The position numbers and the translations under genes are program-made. Source: Polyangiaceae bacterium (GTDB lineage: Bacteria; Myxococcota_A; Polyangia; Polyangiales; Polyangiaceae). Taken from it: a DNA stretch of 64,000 nt. Location: positions 1 through 64,000 of the forward strand of contig JABSRN010000015.1 of assembly GCA_013214025.1 (NCBI GenBank). Reading direction: 5' to 3'. The notes under the pieces are model-generated. The model was not told where the DNA came from. It did not search any database and saw only the letters and a list, made by a program, of their open reading frames with translations. This document shows, in pieces, positions 37,027 through 44,588 of the stretch (its first letter is position 1; each line of letters begins with the position of its first letter).

Positions 37027-37812
37027 TTGTGCCGTTTCCTCGCGACCGGCGCTAATGTATGTGCCGTGTCAGTTCTCCTGGCAGCTTTGGGGTTGGTGCT
37101 GATACCCGCTGTGGTATGCGGCGCGCCGTTGTTTGTGATGCTTCGCCATGGTCACCCGGAGTGGCTGTATCCCAAGGTGGACTCGCTGCTTCTCAGCTTT
37201 CGTGGCGGATTGTGTGGCCTGAGCCTGTTCAGTGGACTGCTGGTAACGGCGAGCACCATGCGTTTTATCGCTGTGTTCCCTCTACATGGGGCTGAGAATG
37301 CGACCGGCTTTTCGCTGTTGTTCGGCGGCGCCCTGTTGGGGGTGGCTATGGGCATTGTCCGCTACGATCCCCCCGCCTTCAGTTTTAAGGCCTTCTCCAA
37401 GACGGTGCCAGTTCCCGTTACGGTGATTATTGCGATCGCGGCGATCGGCTACGGAGGTGCTGGATTGAGCGACGCCGTCAGCTCGGCCAAGGATGGGCTG
37501 ACAACAGTCGATATGTGGAAATATAAATCCGCAACCCAGCCGATTGATTTCGAGCTCACCGCGAAGCTCAAATCCATCTCCGGTTCCAAGTTGGGAGAGC
37601 GGAAACATTTGAGATCGGTGCAGCTAGTAGACGACCACGGGGCGTTTCGCGTATTGGTCAAAGACGCGACGGTCGAGAGCTTGCCGGAACTCGGAACACG
37701 CGTGACCGCTGCCGGCAGTTTCGCCCGAGTCCGGATCTTGCCCGGTAGTGATGTCGTTTCCCAAGAAGCGCTGGTGACTTCGGTAAAGGTGGCCAGCGCT
37801 GTGTCCGAGTAG
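37027..37812 (+). CDS. Membrane protein with C-terminal OB-like domain, function unknown
   Basis: 261 residues. Hydrophobic segments lie near 14-38 (LLAALGLVLIPAVVCGAPLFV), 55-80, 92-110 and 126-145. The C-terminal soluble part (about 175-258) is beta-rich, with KLKSISGSKLGERKHLRSVQ, GAFRVLVKD and GTRVTAAGSFARVR, compatible with an OB fold. No signature identifies a family. TTG 37027 has GGGGG close upstream; GTG 37066 is an alternative start just before the first membrane segment. It stands alone, between the putative meaB terminator and the convergent VOC gene. Confidence 0.65.
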   Translation: MCRFLATGANVCAVSVLLAALGLVLIPAVVCGAPLFVMLRHGHPEWLYPKVDSLLLSFRGGLCGLSLFSGLLVTASTMRFIAVFPLHGAENATGFSLLFGGALLGVAMGIVRYDPPAFSFKAFSKTVPVPVTVIIAIAAIGYGGAGLSDAVSSAKDGLTTVDMWKYKSATQPIDFELTAKLKSISGSKLGERKHLRSVQLVDDHGAFRVLVKDATVESLPELGTRVTAAGSFARVRILPGSDVVSQEALVTSVKVASAVSE

Positions 37813-37852
37813 GGCTGCGGTCGTTCCCCCCCCCTTGCCGAGGAGTGGTCGA

Positions 37853-38329
37853 TTAGGAGGCGAACTGGGAGAAGGCTTCAATCACTTCCGGCGGTGCCTG
37901 AATCAACTCGATGAGCACACCTTGCCCGGACTTAGGTAGGGCTTCGTTGCCCTTGGGGTGAATAAAGCAGACGTCGTAGCCGGAGGCTCCTTTTCGGATC
38001 CCGCCGGGCGTGAATCGCATGCCTTGGTCGCCGAGCCATTGCACGGCCGCCTCCAATTTGTCGATCCACAGCCCGACGTGATTCAAGGCTGGTTCGTGAA
38101 CCTTTGGTCGCTTGTCGATGTCGAGAGGTTGCATCAGATCCACTTCGACCCGAAGGGGGCCTTCGCCGATCACGGCAATGTCTTCGTCGACATTTTCTGA
38201 TTCGCTGCGGAAATCTCCGACCTTCGTCAAGCCAAGCAGATCGATCCAGAGCTCCGAGAGCTTGGACTTATCCGGGTTGCCGACTGCGATTTGTTGAATT
38301 CCGAGTACGCGAAAGGGTCGTTCTGACAT
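37853..38329 (-). CDS. VOC-family protein, methylmalonyl-CoA epimerase-like
   Basis: 158 residues with two paired beta-alpha-beta-beta-beta units. By alignment with methylmalonyl-CoA epimerase, the metal-ligand positions are Q13 (IQQIAVGN, where epimerases have His), Q67 (VDLMQP), H84 (NHVGLWID) and E141 (GVLIELIQ). The FIHPKGN and [12 protein letters not shown] blocks are epimerase-like. The location near the mutase and meaB supports a role in methylmalonyl-CoA metabolism, but the first-ligand change leaves a different substrate possible. It lies 15 bp downstream of the outer-membrane-protein gene's start side spacer, on the minus strand. Confidence 0.82.
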   Translation of the reverse strand: MSERPFRVLGIQQIAVGNPDKSKLSELWIDLLGLTKVGDFRSESENVDEDIAVIGEGPLRVEVDLMQPLDIDKRPKVHEPALNHVGLWIDKLEAAVQWLGDQGMRFTPGGIRKGASGYDVCFIHPKGNEALPKSGQGVLIELIQAPPEVIEAFSQFAS

Positions 38330-38344
38330 GCCGCTCCTTTAGCC

Positions 38345-39214
38345 TCAGGGCGCTCGGACTTGAAGCCCTATCCCGGCTTCCATGGTCATGTCGATGGCGC
38401 GAATCGGCGCGACGCTGAGCCCGACCGAGCCGTACAGGCCTATGCCTTTGGCGAAGTCGAATTGCGGGCCGAAGGCGAGGTGAAAATACATGTTCTCTTT
38501 GTATTCGATGTTCACGTCCTCCTCGTTCCCGCCCCAGCCGCTGTTGGCCAGAGGTGCGGTCCAGTCGGGGTGGGAGCCCCCGCCCTCGGTTTCATAGCCC
38601 ACCGAGGGTTCGACGAAGAGTTTGAAGCGGGAATCGCTCATCGTGTAGATACGGAGTCCTGCGCCAAACACGCGCAATGCCTGAGTGTTCGTTTCGGATT
38701 CCCCATCGAGTCCGAAGCGACCGAAAAGGAACGGCTCAATGCTGTCGAAGGGCGCAAAACTTAGGGCGACGTCCACCATGGCGGGAGCGCCAAATCCGCA
38801 GACCTTGGCTTGCTCCTTAGGCTCGTCCTTCCATCGGGATGAACCTGCCTCGCGTTCCGGCACTCGGCAGAACGGAGAGTCGTCGTATCGGAACGACATG
38901 CGATATCCCATGATGAGACTCGCCCGCAGACCGGCCTGCATGCCGTGACCGAAGTGGTCGCCTTCGCCCTTCTCTTTGCCGGTCCCCTCGGCGGGAAGCC
39001 ACTCGTCGTCGATCGTAGTTTCCTCTACTGGCTCCTCTTTCTCAGTGCCGATACCCACCTGTGATTCGGACAGTTCGGAACTGGCACCGGCTTCGGTGTC
39101 GGCGTCGTTCTCCACCTCCGGCTTCGCCGAGACTGAAGTCGACAGGGCGATGGCAGAGGCAATGATCGTTAGACAGCGGGCGGCGTAGGGAATGGTGCTC
39201 ACCTGGGCAACCAT
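38345..39214 (-). CDS. Predicted outer-membrane beta-barrel protein
   Basis: 289 residues. A signal peptide (MVAQVSTIPYAARCLTIIAS...) ends near STSVSA|KPEV. An acidic, disordered stretch (about 35-85) follows, then alternating amphipathic strands (MQAGLRASLIMGYRMSFRYD, GLRIYTMSDSRFKLFVEPSVG, NMYFHLAFGPQFDFAKGIGL) consistent with a small barrel of about eight strands. Two cysteines (near 116 and 138) may form a disulphide. The last residues (GIGLQVRAP) are not the classical terminal Phe. ATG 39214 is preferred to an upstream TTG. No ligand can be inferred. Confidence 0.75.
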   Translation of the reverse strand: MVAQVSTIPYAARCLTIIASAIALSTSVSAKPEVENDADTEAGASSELSESQVGIGTEKEEPVEETTIDDEWLPAEGTGKEKGEGDHFGHGMQAGLRASLIMGYRMSFRYDDSPFCRVPEREAGSSRWKDEPKEQAKVCGFGAPAMVDVALSFAPFDSIEPFLFGRFGLDGESETNTQALRVFGAGLRIYTMSDSRFKLFVEPSVGYETEGGGSHPDWTAPLANSGWGGNEEDVNIEYKENMYFHLAFGPQFDFAKGIGLYGSVGLSVAPIRAIDMTMEAGIGLQVRAP

Positions 39215-39310
39215 ATCGAAACGTCTCACTATGGCAATACGCCCGGGCGGCGTGAAGCGCGCTCGCCAGCCCAAGAATTCCCCCGCACCGCCGCCCAGAA
39301 GGGGCGGTAG

Positions 39311-41125
39311 TCAGCCTTCTGTGGCCTTCGTGATGGTGGTGCCTGCGACCGTCCAGTCGCGTTCAGCGCCCAAAGCCAGCCAGTTTAGCTCGTACTTCAC
39401 GCTGCCAGCGGACACGGCCAGTGTGGGTCCGGTTGGGCTCTTCGGTGATGCAACCGTTAGGCATTTTTGCTTACGGAGCGTCTGAACCGTGTCTGCGTCG
39501 CCAATTAGGACAACGACACCCAGCCCGGAAAATAGCGGCACCATGCTGGTGGGAATGTGCGGGGCGATGACGGCTCGGAGATGGGGGCTCATGGCAGTGG
39601 CTGCGCGTGCGGCCCATCGAACATCATCCAAATTTTCGAGGACCAGTGCCGACGGTTCTTCGGCGGAGTTACGTTCCGAGATGACCTCAAGAGATAGCTC
39701 ACTGTCCCAGGGCTGGGGAGCTGGGGGCTTGGGCATCGGAGTCGGCTCCGGGGGAGCGGCATCGCCTTTGCCCTTAGCCTTGCTCTTGCGGATCACTAGC
39801 ACGTCGTCCGTTGGCAGCGTCCGCGGGATAGTGACGCGCACGGGCCGCTTGAACGAACGGGGATCGCCGATTTGGCCGTTGGCGACGGCGTAGGCCAGTG
39901 TCTCGGCAGACGCGACAATGTGTCGTTTCTCTTTGGCGAGTCCGGGATTGGGATCGAAGGTGCGAATAGAAGCGCCATCTGCCGGTGGCGGATACAGATC
40001 ACCGGCCGTGATCCGGTGATCCGGCTCGATCAGTCGCGCGCCGGCGGCAATCAAGTCGACCAGGGCTCCGGATTGAGCGAGCACTTCGAGCACTTGCCGA
40101 GAGGGAGCGGCGATCAGCAGGTCGAGTCCCGCAGGGACTCGTTTGCTCTTGAGCAACGCGGCGGCCGCGAGCATGTCGCGCAGGGAAGCCCCGGAGTCTC
40201 CTCCGAGAATGACCTGACCCACACGACCGCCCTCTAGTTCGCGCACGGGACGGACACTTCCGTCGACGTCCATGAGCAGGGGATCCACAGCGGCGAGATC
40301 GATCGTCACCACCTCGTCACAGGGGGCGCCGGGATCCGGCACTAGCGCGCGATGCGCTTTCGAACGACGTTGGTCCCGAAGATACACCTCGGTCTTGTCG
40401 TCGCTCACGAACACGGCGCCCGCCGCGCCCAGCTGAGGGGCAAGGGAGCAAAGCAGGGCTCGTTCGGGGACGGATAGTAAACGTGCACTAGGGCCCGCGA
40501 ATTCGATCACCACCGGAGCGCTGTGCTCGGTGTCGATGGCCCGGGTCACGTCGCCGAGACCTCGGCGGATGAGCTCCAGAGCTACGTCACGTACGCATAC
40601 GAAGGGGCGGATCTTGCCGGACAGCAAGATCTGTACGCTACGTGGCGGGCGTACCATCACGCTGCCGCGGATGAGTGCTTCTGCTAGCTGCGACGGCGAG
40701 GCCACCATGGTGAGCATGCCGGCGCCGCCAACGGACGCCATTCTCGGGTCGTCGGTTAGCGCTAGGCGCGCAGGGGCGGCGAACCGCTCCAGATGCACGG
40801 CGCTGGGGAATCCGATCCCAGGTCTACCGATGAGGATGCCGTGTTCGAGCGCTTCTCGGGACACTTGTTCCGGAGCGTTCATGACCAGCTCGTCGGGTTC
40901 GCCGGTCGTCAGGCAACGGGTGTCGTACGCGATAGCGATCTCGATCGCCGACTTTTTTAGTCCCAATCCAATTGCCTCGGCCAACGTACGGTTGGGCTCC
41001 TTGGCAAGGATCACCTGATCCACTTTGGTCAGGACCAAATCCGCTTTTAGAAGAGGATCGTCGGCCCGTCCCGCGAGGATCTTTTGGGGCATTGTGCGGG
41101 GTGGATCCCCCGCTCTAGCTCGCAT
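39311..41125 (-). CDS. Aconitase-superfamily protein lacking the iron-sulfur ligands
   Basis: 604 residues. The first roughly 400 follow the aconitase/isopropylmalate dehydratase large-subunit layout: MPQKILAGRADDPLLKADLVL, a VKVDLV-like strand (VLTKVDQVILA), GKIRPFVCVRDVALELIRRG, LSVPERALLCSLAPQLGAAG and GQVILGGDSGASLRDMLAAA. The three cluster cysteines are gone: ADSHTC is replaced by LTDDPRMAS, and SCTNGR by GGDSGASLRD. A Pro-rich linker (about 470-490) leads to an unrelated C-terminal domain of about 110 residues. Aconitase chemistry is not expected; a binding or regulatory role is more likely. ATG 41125 and ATG 41092 (start of the conserved MPQKILAGR) are both plausible. Confidence 0.75.
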   Translation of the reverse strand: MRARAGDPPRTMPQKILAGRADDPLLKADLVLTKVDQVILAKEPNRTLAEAIGLGLKKSAIEIAIAYDTRCLTTGEPDELVMNAPEQVSREALEHGILIGRPGIGFPSAVHLERFAAPARLALTDDPRMASVGGAGMLTMVASPSQLAEALIRGSVMVRPPRSVQILLSGKIRPFVCVRDVALELIRRGLGDVTRAIDTEHSAPVVIEFAGPSARLLSVPERALLCSLAPQLGAAGAVFVSDDKTEVYLRDQRRSKAHRALVPDPGAPCDEVVTIDLAAVDPLLMDVDGSVRPVRELEGGRVGQVILGGDSGASLRDMLAAAALLKSKRVPAGLDLLIAAPSRQVLEVLAQSGALVDLIAAGARLIEPDHRITAGDLYPPPADGASIRTFDPNPGLAKEKRHIVASAETLAYAVANGQIGDPRSFKRPVRVTIPRTLPTDDVLVIRKSKAKGKGDAAPPEPTPMPKPPAPQPWDSELSLEVISERNSAEEPSALVLENLDDVRWAARAATAMSPHLRAVIAPHIPTSMVPLFSGLGVVVLIGDADTVQTLRKQKCLTVASPKSPTGPTLAVSAGSVKYELNWLALGAERDWTVAGTTITKATEG

Positions 41126-41494
41126 GTCTCGGTAGTTTCTTCGTTTTTGGTGAGTGGCTTTCAGTCAGCTCCGAAAGCGACCGGAAGGTAGCCGCTCGGC
41201 ATTGGAAGGGTCAAGGTCGGTCGGCGTTCGGCTTCCCGCTTTTCTTCGGTACATAAGTGTCACGGCATTAGTCACGGCAGAGCATCAGCTGGCCGGCCAG
41301 CAACAAATCGCTGTAATTATCGTTGTTTGCGACGATACCTGGAGGCGCGGTCGCGAAGGCCGCCGGACGGCTTGCCAGAATGGTTACTTATGTAAGTCCG
41401 TGCGGCTGACAGAACGATCCTAGCTACGCACCTCACATTCGGTCGCGGCTGCAGAAACATTCACGGGTCGAGTTAAACCGGTTACTGTTCCGAT
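41126..41494. other. 369-bp intergenic region
   Basis: A divergent spacer between the aconitase-like gene (minus) and the roadblock gene (plus). An 89-codon open frame at 41154-41423 has no protein-like features and is not called. A short direct repeat GTCACGGCA occurs at about 41260 and 41273. Promoters for both flanking genes must lie here, but no clear -35/-10 or -24/-12 pair was found. Confidence 0.4.
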
Positions 41495-41854
41495 ATGTTC
41501 AAGGAGGCACTTCAGGGCGTAGTCGACCAGATCGACGGCGGTATGGCCGGCATGCTGATGGATTTCGAAGGCATTCCGTTGGAGATGTACGCCCGAGACG
41601 AGGACTTCTTCGATGTCGAGGTCGTCGGTGCTGAGGCTAGTGTTCTCGTGAAGGCGATTCAGCGTGCGACCGAAATGCTCGAGGCCGGCACCACGCAAGA
41701 AGTGTCTTTCACCAGCGAGAGCCTTGTGACTCTCATCCGAGTGCTCGATGAAACGTACTTCATCGCCCTGACATTGAGGCCCGACGCCAACTTCGGCAAG
41801 GCGCGGTACCTACTCCGCACGGTGGCACCCAAGGTGCTGGCTGAGCTTGCCTAG
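41495..41854 (+). CDS. Roadblock/LC7-domain protein (MglB-like)
   Basis: A 119-residue single-domain roadblock/LC7 protein. The N-terminal helix and strand MFKEALQGVVDQIDGGMAGMLMDFEGIPLEM and the later SFTSESLVTLIRVLDETYFIALTLR follow the family pattern. Roadblock proteins such as MglB act as GAP/GEF partners or scaffolds for Ras-like GTPases such as MglA in cell polarity. No MglA-type GTPase is adjacent, so its partner is unknown. Its stop overlaps the aroQ TTG start by 8 bp, so the two are coupled. Confidence 0.85.
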   Translation: MFKEALQGVVDQIDGGMAGMLMDFEGIPLEMYARDEDFFDVEVVGAEASVLVKAIQRATEMLEAGTTQEVSFTSESLVTLIRVLDETYFIALTLRPDANFGKARYLLRTVAPKVLAELA

Positions 41855-42536
41855 CTCACGAAAACAAACGTCGAAGCCTCGCGCGCGGAATCCTCGCACC
41901 CCAGGGCAGTCGTCGAAGACCCAAGTTACGGCTTCTTCGAAAAGCACCGCTACTTCTCGGGCGGGCGGGCGGGCCAAACGCCCCGCGGTTAAGAGAGTCG
42001 CGCGCGCGAAGAGCCCGTCGGGCGTAAGCCGCGTCTCTGACGCTGCAACAAACAAATCATCCGCCAAACCCCAAGCACGGGTTCCGGCTCCCCGAGTTTT
42101 GGTTCTCAATGGACCTAATCTGGACCGACTGGGTAAGCGGGAGCCTGAAGTTTATGGCGCGACCACGCTGCCTGAAATCAACAAGGCACTGATTGCCCGG
42201 GGCAAGGAACTCGGCTTGCGAGTGACCTGTCGGCAGTCCAACCACGAAGGCAAGCTGATCGATTGGATCGGTGCAGCGGACGCTGACGGTTTTTCTGCCA
42301 TCGCCATCAACCCGGGTGCGCTTACCCACACGTCTTACGCGTTGCACGATGCTGTAAAGGGCGCAGAGATCCCCACCGTCGAAGTTCACATTTCGAACCC
42401 CGAGTCCCGAGAGGCGTTTCGTCATAAGTCTTGTGTTGCGCCGGCCTGTATCGGAAAAGTCGCGGGTTTCGGCAGCCATTCCTACCAACTGGCGCTGAGC
42501 GCGCTGGCCCACCTGCTGTCTGCTCCTGTTAGCTGA
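41847..42536 (+). CDS. aroQ: Type II 3-dehydroquinate dehydratase with basic N-terminal extension
   Basis: AroQ converts 3-dehydroquinate to 3-dehydroshikimate in the shikimate pathway. The catalytic domain is residues about 82-229, with LVLNGPNLDRLGKREPEVYG (catalytic Y103), CRQSNHEGKLIDWI, INPGALTHTSYAL and the EVHISNP loop, all intact. Residues 1-80 are an added Lys/Arg/Ser/Ala-rich, probably disordered tail reminiscent of histone H1-like sequences; AroQ is normally about 145-150 residues. No start codon is found close to the core, so the extension appears genuine from TTG 41847. The gene is coupled to the roadblock gene. Confidence 0.9.
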   Translation: MPSSRKQTSKPRARNPRTPGQSSKTQVTASSKSTATSRAGGRAKRPAVKRVARAKSPSGVSRVSDAATNKSSAKPQARVPAPRVLVLNGPNLDRLGKREPEVYGATTLPEINKALIARGKELGLRVTCRQSNHEGKLIDWIGAADADGFSAIAINPGALTHTSYALHDAVKGAEIPTVEVHISNPESREAFRHKSCVAPACIGKVAGFGSHSYQLALSALAHLLSAPVS

Positions 42537-42561
42537 AGGCGACGGGGGGGCTCCGCTGTGG

Positions 42562-42617
42562 TTCGACGCGGTCTCCACGCGGGCTTATGGCTTCGACGCA
42601 GCCCCATGTTTCGACGC
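42562..42617 (+). repeat. Three copies of TTCGACGC
   Basis: The octamer TTCGACGC occurs at 42562-42569, 42592-42599 and 42610-42617 in the spacer between aroQ and the second MeaB-type gene; a relaxed copy (TTTGACGT) lies near 42662. Spacing is 30 and 18 bp. It could be chance, decayed repeat sequence or operator sites. Confidence 0.35.
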
Positions 42618-42704
42618 GGCTAAGAGTCTGATGACGCACGGCGCATAGGCCTGGGCTGCGCTTTGACGTGGAAATTCGGCGCAGTGCGAGTCAGGCTGTA
42701 GGTT

Positions 42705-43703
42705 GTGCGTTCTCTCGTTGCCAAGCTAGCCAGTGGAGATGTCGCCGCCGCCGCCCGGGCTTGCAGAATGGTCGACGATCGCAGATCGGGCGTGACCGAG
42801 TTGTTGGCAGAGCTCTATCGTAGGGGCAGTCAGGCCTGGATTTTGGGCATCACCGGTACCCCCGGTGCGGGCAAGAGCTCCCTCACGAATCAGATGATCT
42901 GTCAGTTTCGATCGGAGTCACTACGGGTGGGCGTCGTGGCAGTGGATCCCAGTAGCCCGTTTAGCGGTGGAGCGATTCTGGGGGATCGCATCCGTATGCA
43001 AGAGCACTTCGAAGATCCGGAGGTGTTCATCCGATCGGTAGCGACCCGTGGCGCCCAAGGAGGCTTGTCTCGGACTGCGTTGGATATCGCTTTGGTGCTC
43101 GGCGTGTGGGGGGCAGAGGTCGTCGTGCTGGAGACGGTCGGTGTCGGTCAGGACGAGCTGGACGTGACCCGGACAGCTGACACCGCGGTTGTGGTGGTGC
43201 CCCCGGGCATGGGTGACGAAGTTCAGGCGACCAAGGCAGGGCTTTTGGAATGCGCAGATGTCTTCGCGCTCAACAAGTCGGACTTGCCGGGGGCGGCACA
43301 AACTCGAAGTCAGATCGAGATGATGATGTCCTTGGGCGCGGCGCTCAGCCCGACGCTGGCGGGGGCATCAGCATCGGGGGGCAGTCCGGAAGCCTCCGAT
43401 GAGCCGTGGGAGGTGCCGATTTGCTCGTGTGTTGCCACGACAGGGGAGGGAGTCGGCGACCTGTTGAAGAAACTCCGCGAGCATCGCCAGTGGACCGAAC
43501 ATTCGAGCTTGGGCCAATCGACAGCGACCGCACGGCAGCATGCGGGGTGGCGAAATCGGCTGCGCCAGGAACTCATGCACGAGTTTGAGCGAGAGCACTC
43601 GGAGCTAGCGGAGAAGATAGCCAGCCGAATCACTGACGGGGATTTAGATCCGGAGGAGGGTTTCGAGCAAATCCGAGAGATAGTCAGGCGGCGATCGCGT
43701 TGA
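42705..43703 (+). CDS. MeaB/ArgK-family GTPase, second paralogue
   Basis: 332 residues. The P-loop GTPGAGKSS (51-59), VVAVDPSSPFSGGAILGDRIRM, IRSVATRGAQGGLSRTA, ETVGVGQDELDV and NKSDLPG are all present, so GTP binding and hydrolysis look intact. It is clearly distinct from the mutase-linked MeaB at 35927 and is closer in motif form to the stand-alone ArgK/MeaB type of Gram-positives. It may serve another B12 mutase encoded elsewhere. A Gly/Ser/Ala-rich insert lies at about 213-235. GTG 42705 is the start; only a weak AGG precedes it. Confidence 0.9.
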   Translation: MRSLVAKLASGDVAAAARACRMVDDRRSGVTELLAELYRRGSQAWILGITGTPGAGKSSLTNQMICQFRSESLRVGVVAVDPSSPFSGGAILGDRIRMQEHFEDPEVFIRSVATRGAQGGLSRTALDIALVLGVWGAEVVVLETVGVGQDELDVTRTADTAVVVVPPGMGDEVQATKAGLLECADVFALNKSDLPGAAQTRSQIEMMMSLGAALSPTLAGASASGGSPEASDEPWEVPICSCVATTGEGVGDLLKKLREHRQWTEHSSLGQSTATARQHAGWRNRLRQELMHEFEREHSELAEKIASRITDGDLDPEEGFEQIREIVRRRSR

Positions 43704-43755
43704 GGCTGACCCTCGTCGGAAACACCGCCCTGTGAGCATCGCTAGGTGGCTGGCG

Positions 43756-44586
43756 TCAAGAACTGCTGCCGGACGCCTTCTTGGCCCGCATCCGTTTGGG
43801 GGACGGCTTCTTGGCGACGGCCTTCTTGGACTTGGCGACGGCCTTCTTGGACTTGGCGGCGCTCTTCTTGCTGGCTGCCTTTTTTGAGGGCGCATTCGCA
43901 TCGCTGGTGCGCCCGGGTTTGGGTGGTTTTCGCCCCACATTTTCTGCCTTGAACGCAGACGGGCACGCCTCGCTCACGGTGCAGGCAGCGCAGGCTGGTT
44001 TTCGGGCGGTGCACACCCGTCGCCCATGAAAAATCAACGTATGGGACACCATGGCCCAGTCTTCCCGAGGAAAGGTGCCGGCGAGGTCCACCTCGATTTT
44101 TTCAGGCGTCGTGTTCTTCGTCCAGCCCAGTCGTTGGCCGATGCGTTGCACGTGAGTGTCGACCACGACGCCCTCCGGCTTGTTCCAAGCGACGCCGAGC
44201 ACGACATTGGCCGTTTTTCGTCCCACCCCCGGCAGGGCCACCAGCTCTTCGAGAGTTTCCGGAACGCTTCCGCCGTGACCGGCCATGAGCAGCTGAGACA
44301 ATCGGACGATGTTTTTTGCCTTCTGCCGAAACATGCCGATGCTGGAGATGGTCGACTCCACGTCGTCCCGGGAGGCCGACGCGAGATGTTTCGGAGCTGG
44401 CCAGCGCTCGAACAGCGCAGGCGTTGCCTTGTTGACGTTTACGTCGGTGGTTTGGGCGCTCATCACCGTGGCGACGAGCAGCTGGAACACACTTTCGTGA
44501 TCTAGCTCGCAATGGGCATCTGGGTGCGCTTTTCGCAGGCACGCGTAGGTTTCGGTTGCCTGACGGAGAGCTTTGGAGCGCGCCAC
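43756..44586 (-). CDS. nth: Endonuclease III with Lys/Ala-rich C-terminal tail
   Basis: A base-excision DNA glycosylase/AP lyase for oxidised pyrimidines. Residues 1-215 are a standard Nth: helix-hairpin-helix LPGVGRKTANVVL with catalytic K124, D143 in VDTHVQRI, and the [4Fe-4S] ligands C192-x6-C199-x2-C202-x5-C208. Residues about 216-276 are an added basic tail of Lys, Ala and Ser, partly built from a 21-bp DNA repeat (SKKAVAK). GTG 44586 lies 2 bp after the gyrA stop, so nth is the second gene of a gyrA-nth transcript. Confidence 0.95.
   Translation of the reverse strand: MARSKALRQATETYACLRKAHPDAHCELDHESVFQLLVATVMSAQTTDVNVNKATPALFERWPAPKHLASASRDDVESTISSIGMFRQKAKNIVRLSQLLMAGHGGSVPETLEELVALPGVGRKTANVVLGVAWNKPEGVVVDTHVQRIGQRLGWTKNTTPEKIEVDLAGTFPREDWAMVSHTLIFHGRRVCTARKPACAACTVSEACPSAFKAENVGRKPPKPGRTSDANAPSKKAASKKSAAKSKKAVAKSKKAVAKKPSPKRMRAKKASGSSS
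43811..43852 (-). repeat. 21-bp tandem repeat in the nth tail
   Basis: Two perfect 21-bp copies (43811-43831 and 43832-43852), each encoding the heptapeptide SKKAVAK on the minus strand, with degenerate relatives on both sides. The identity suggests recent duplication by slippage. Confidence 0.85.
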
Positions 44587-44588
44587 CC

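Noticed and set aside
41154-41423. 89-codon open frame in the spacer before the roadblock gene
   Set aside because: No Shine-Dalgarno sequence, no conserved pattern, and composition unlike the neighbouring genes.
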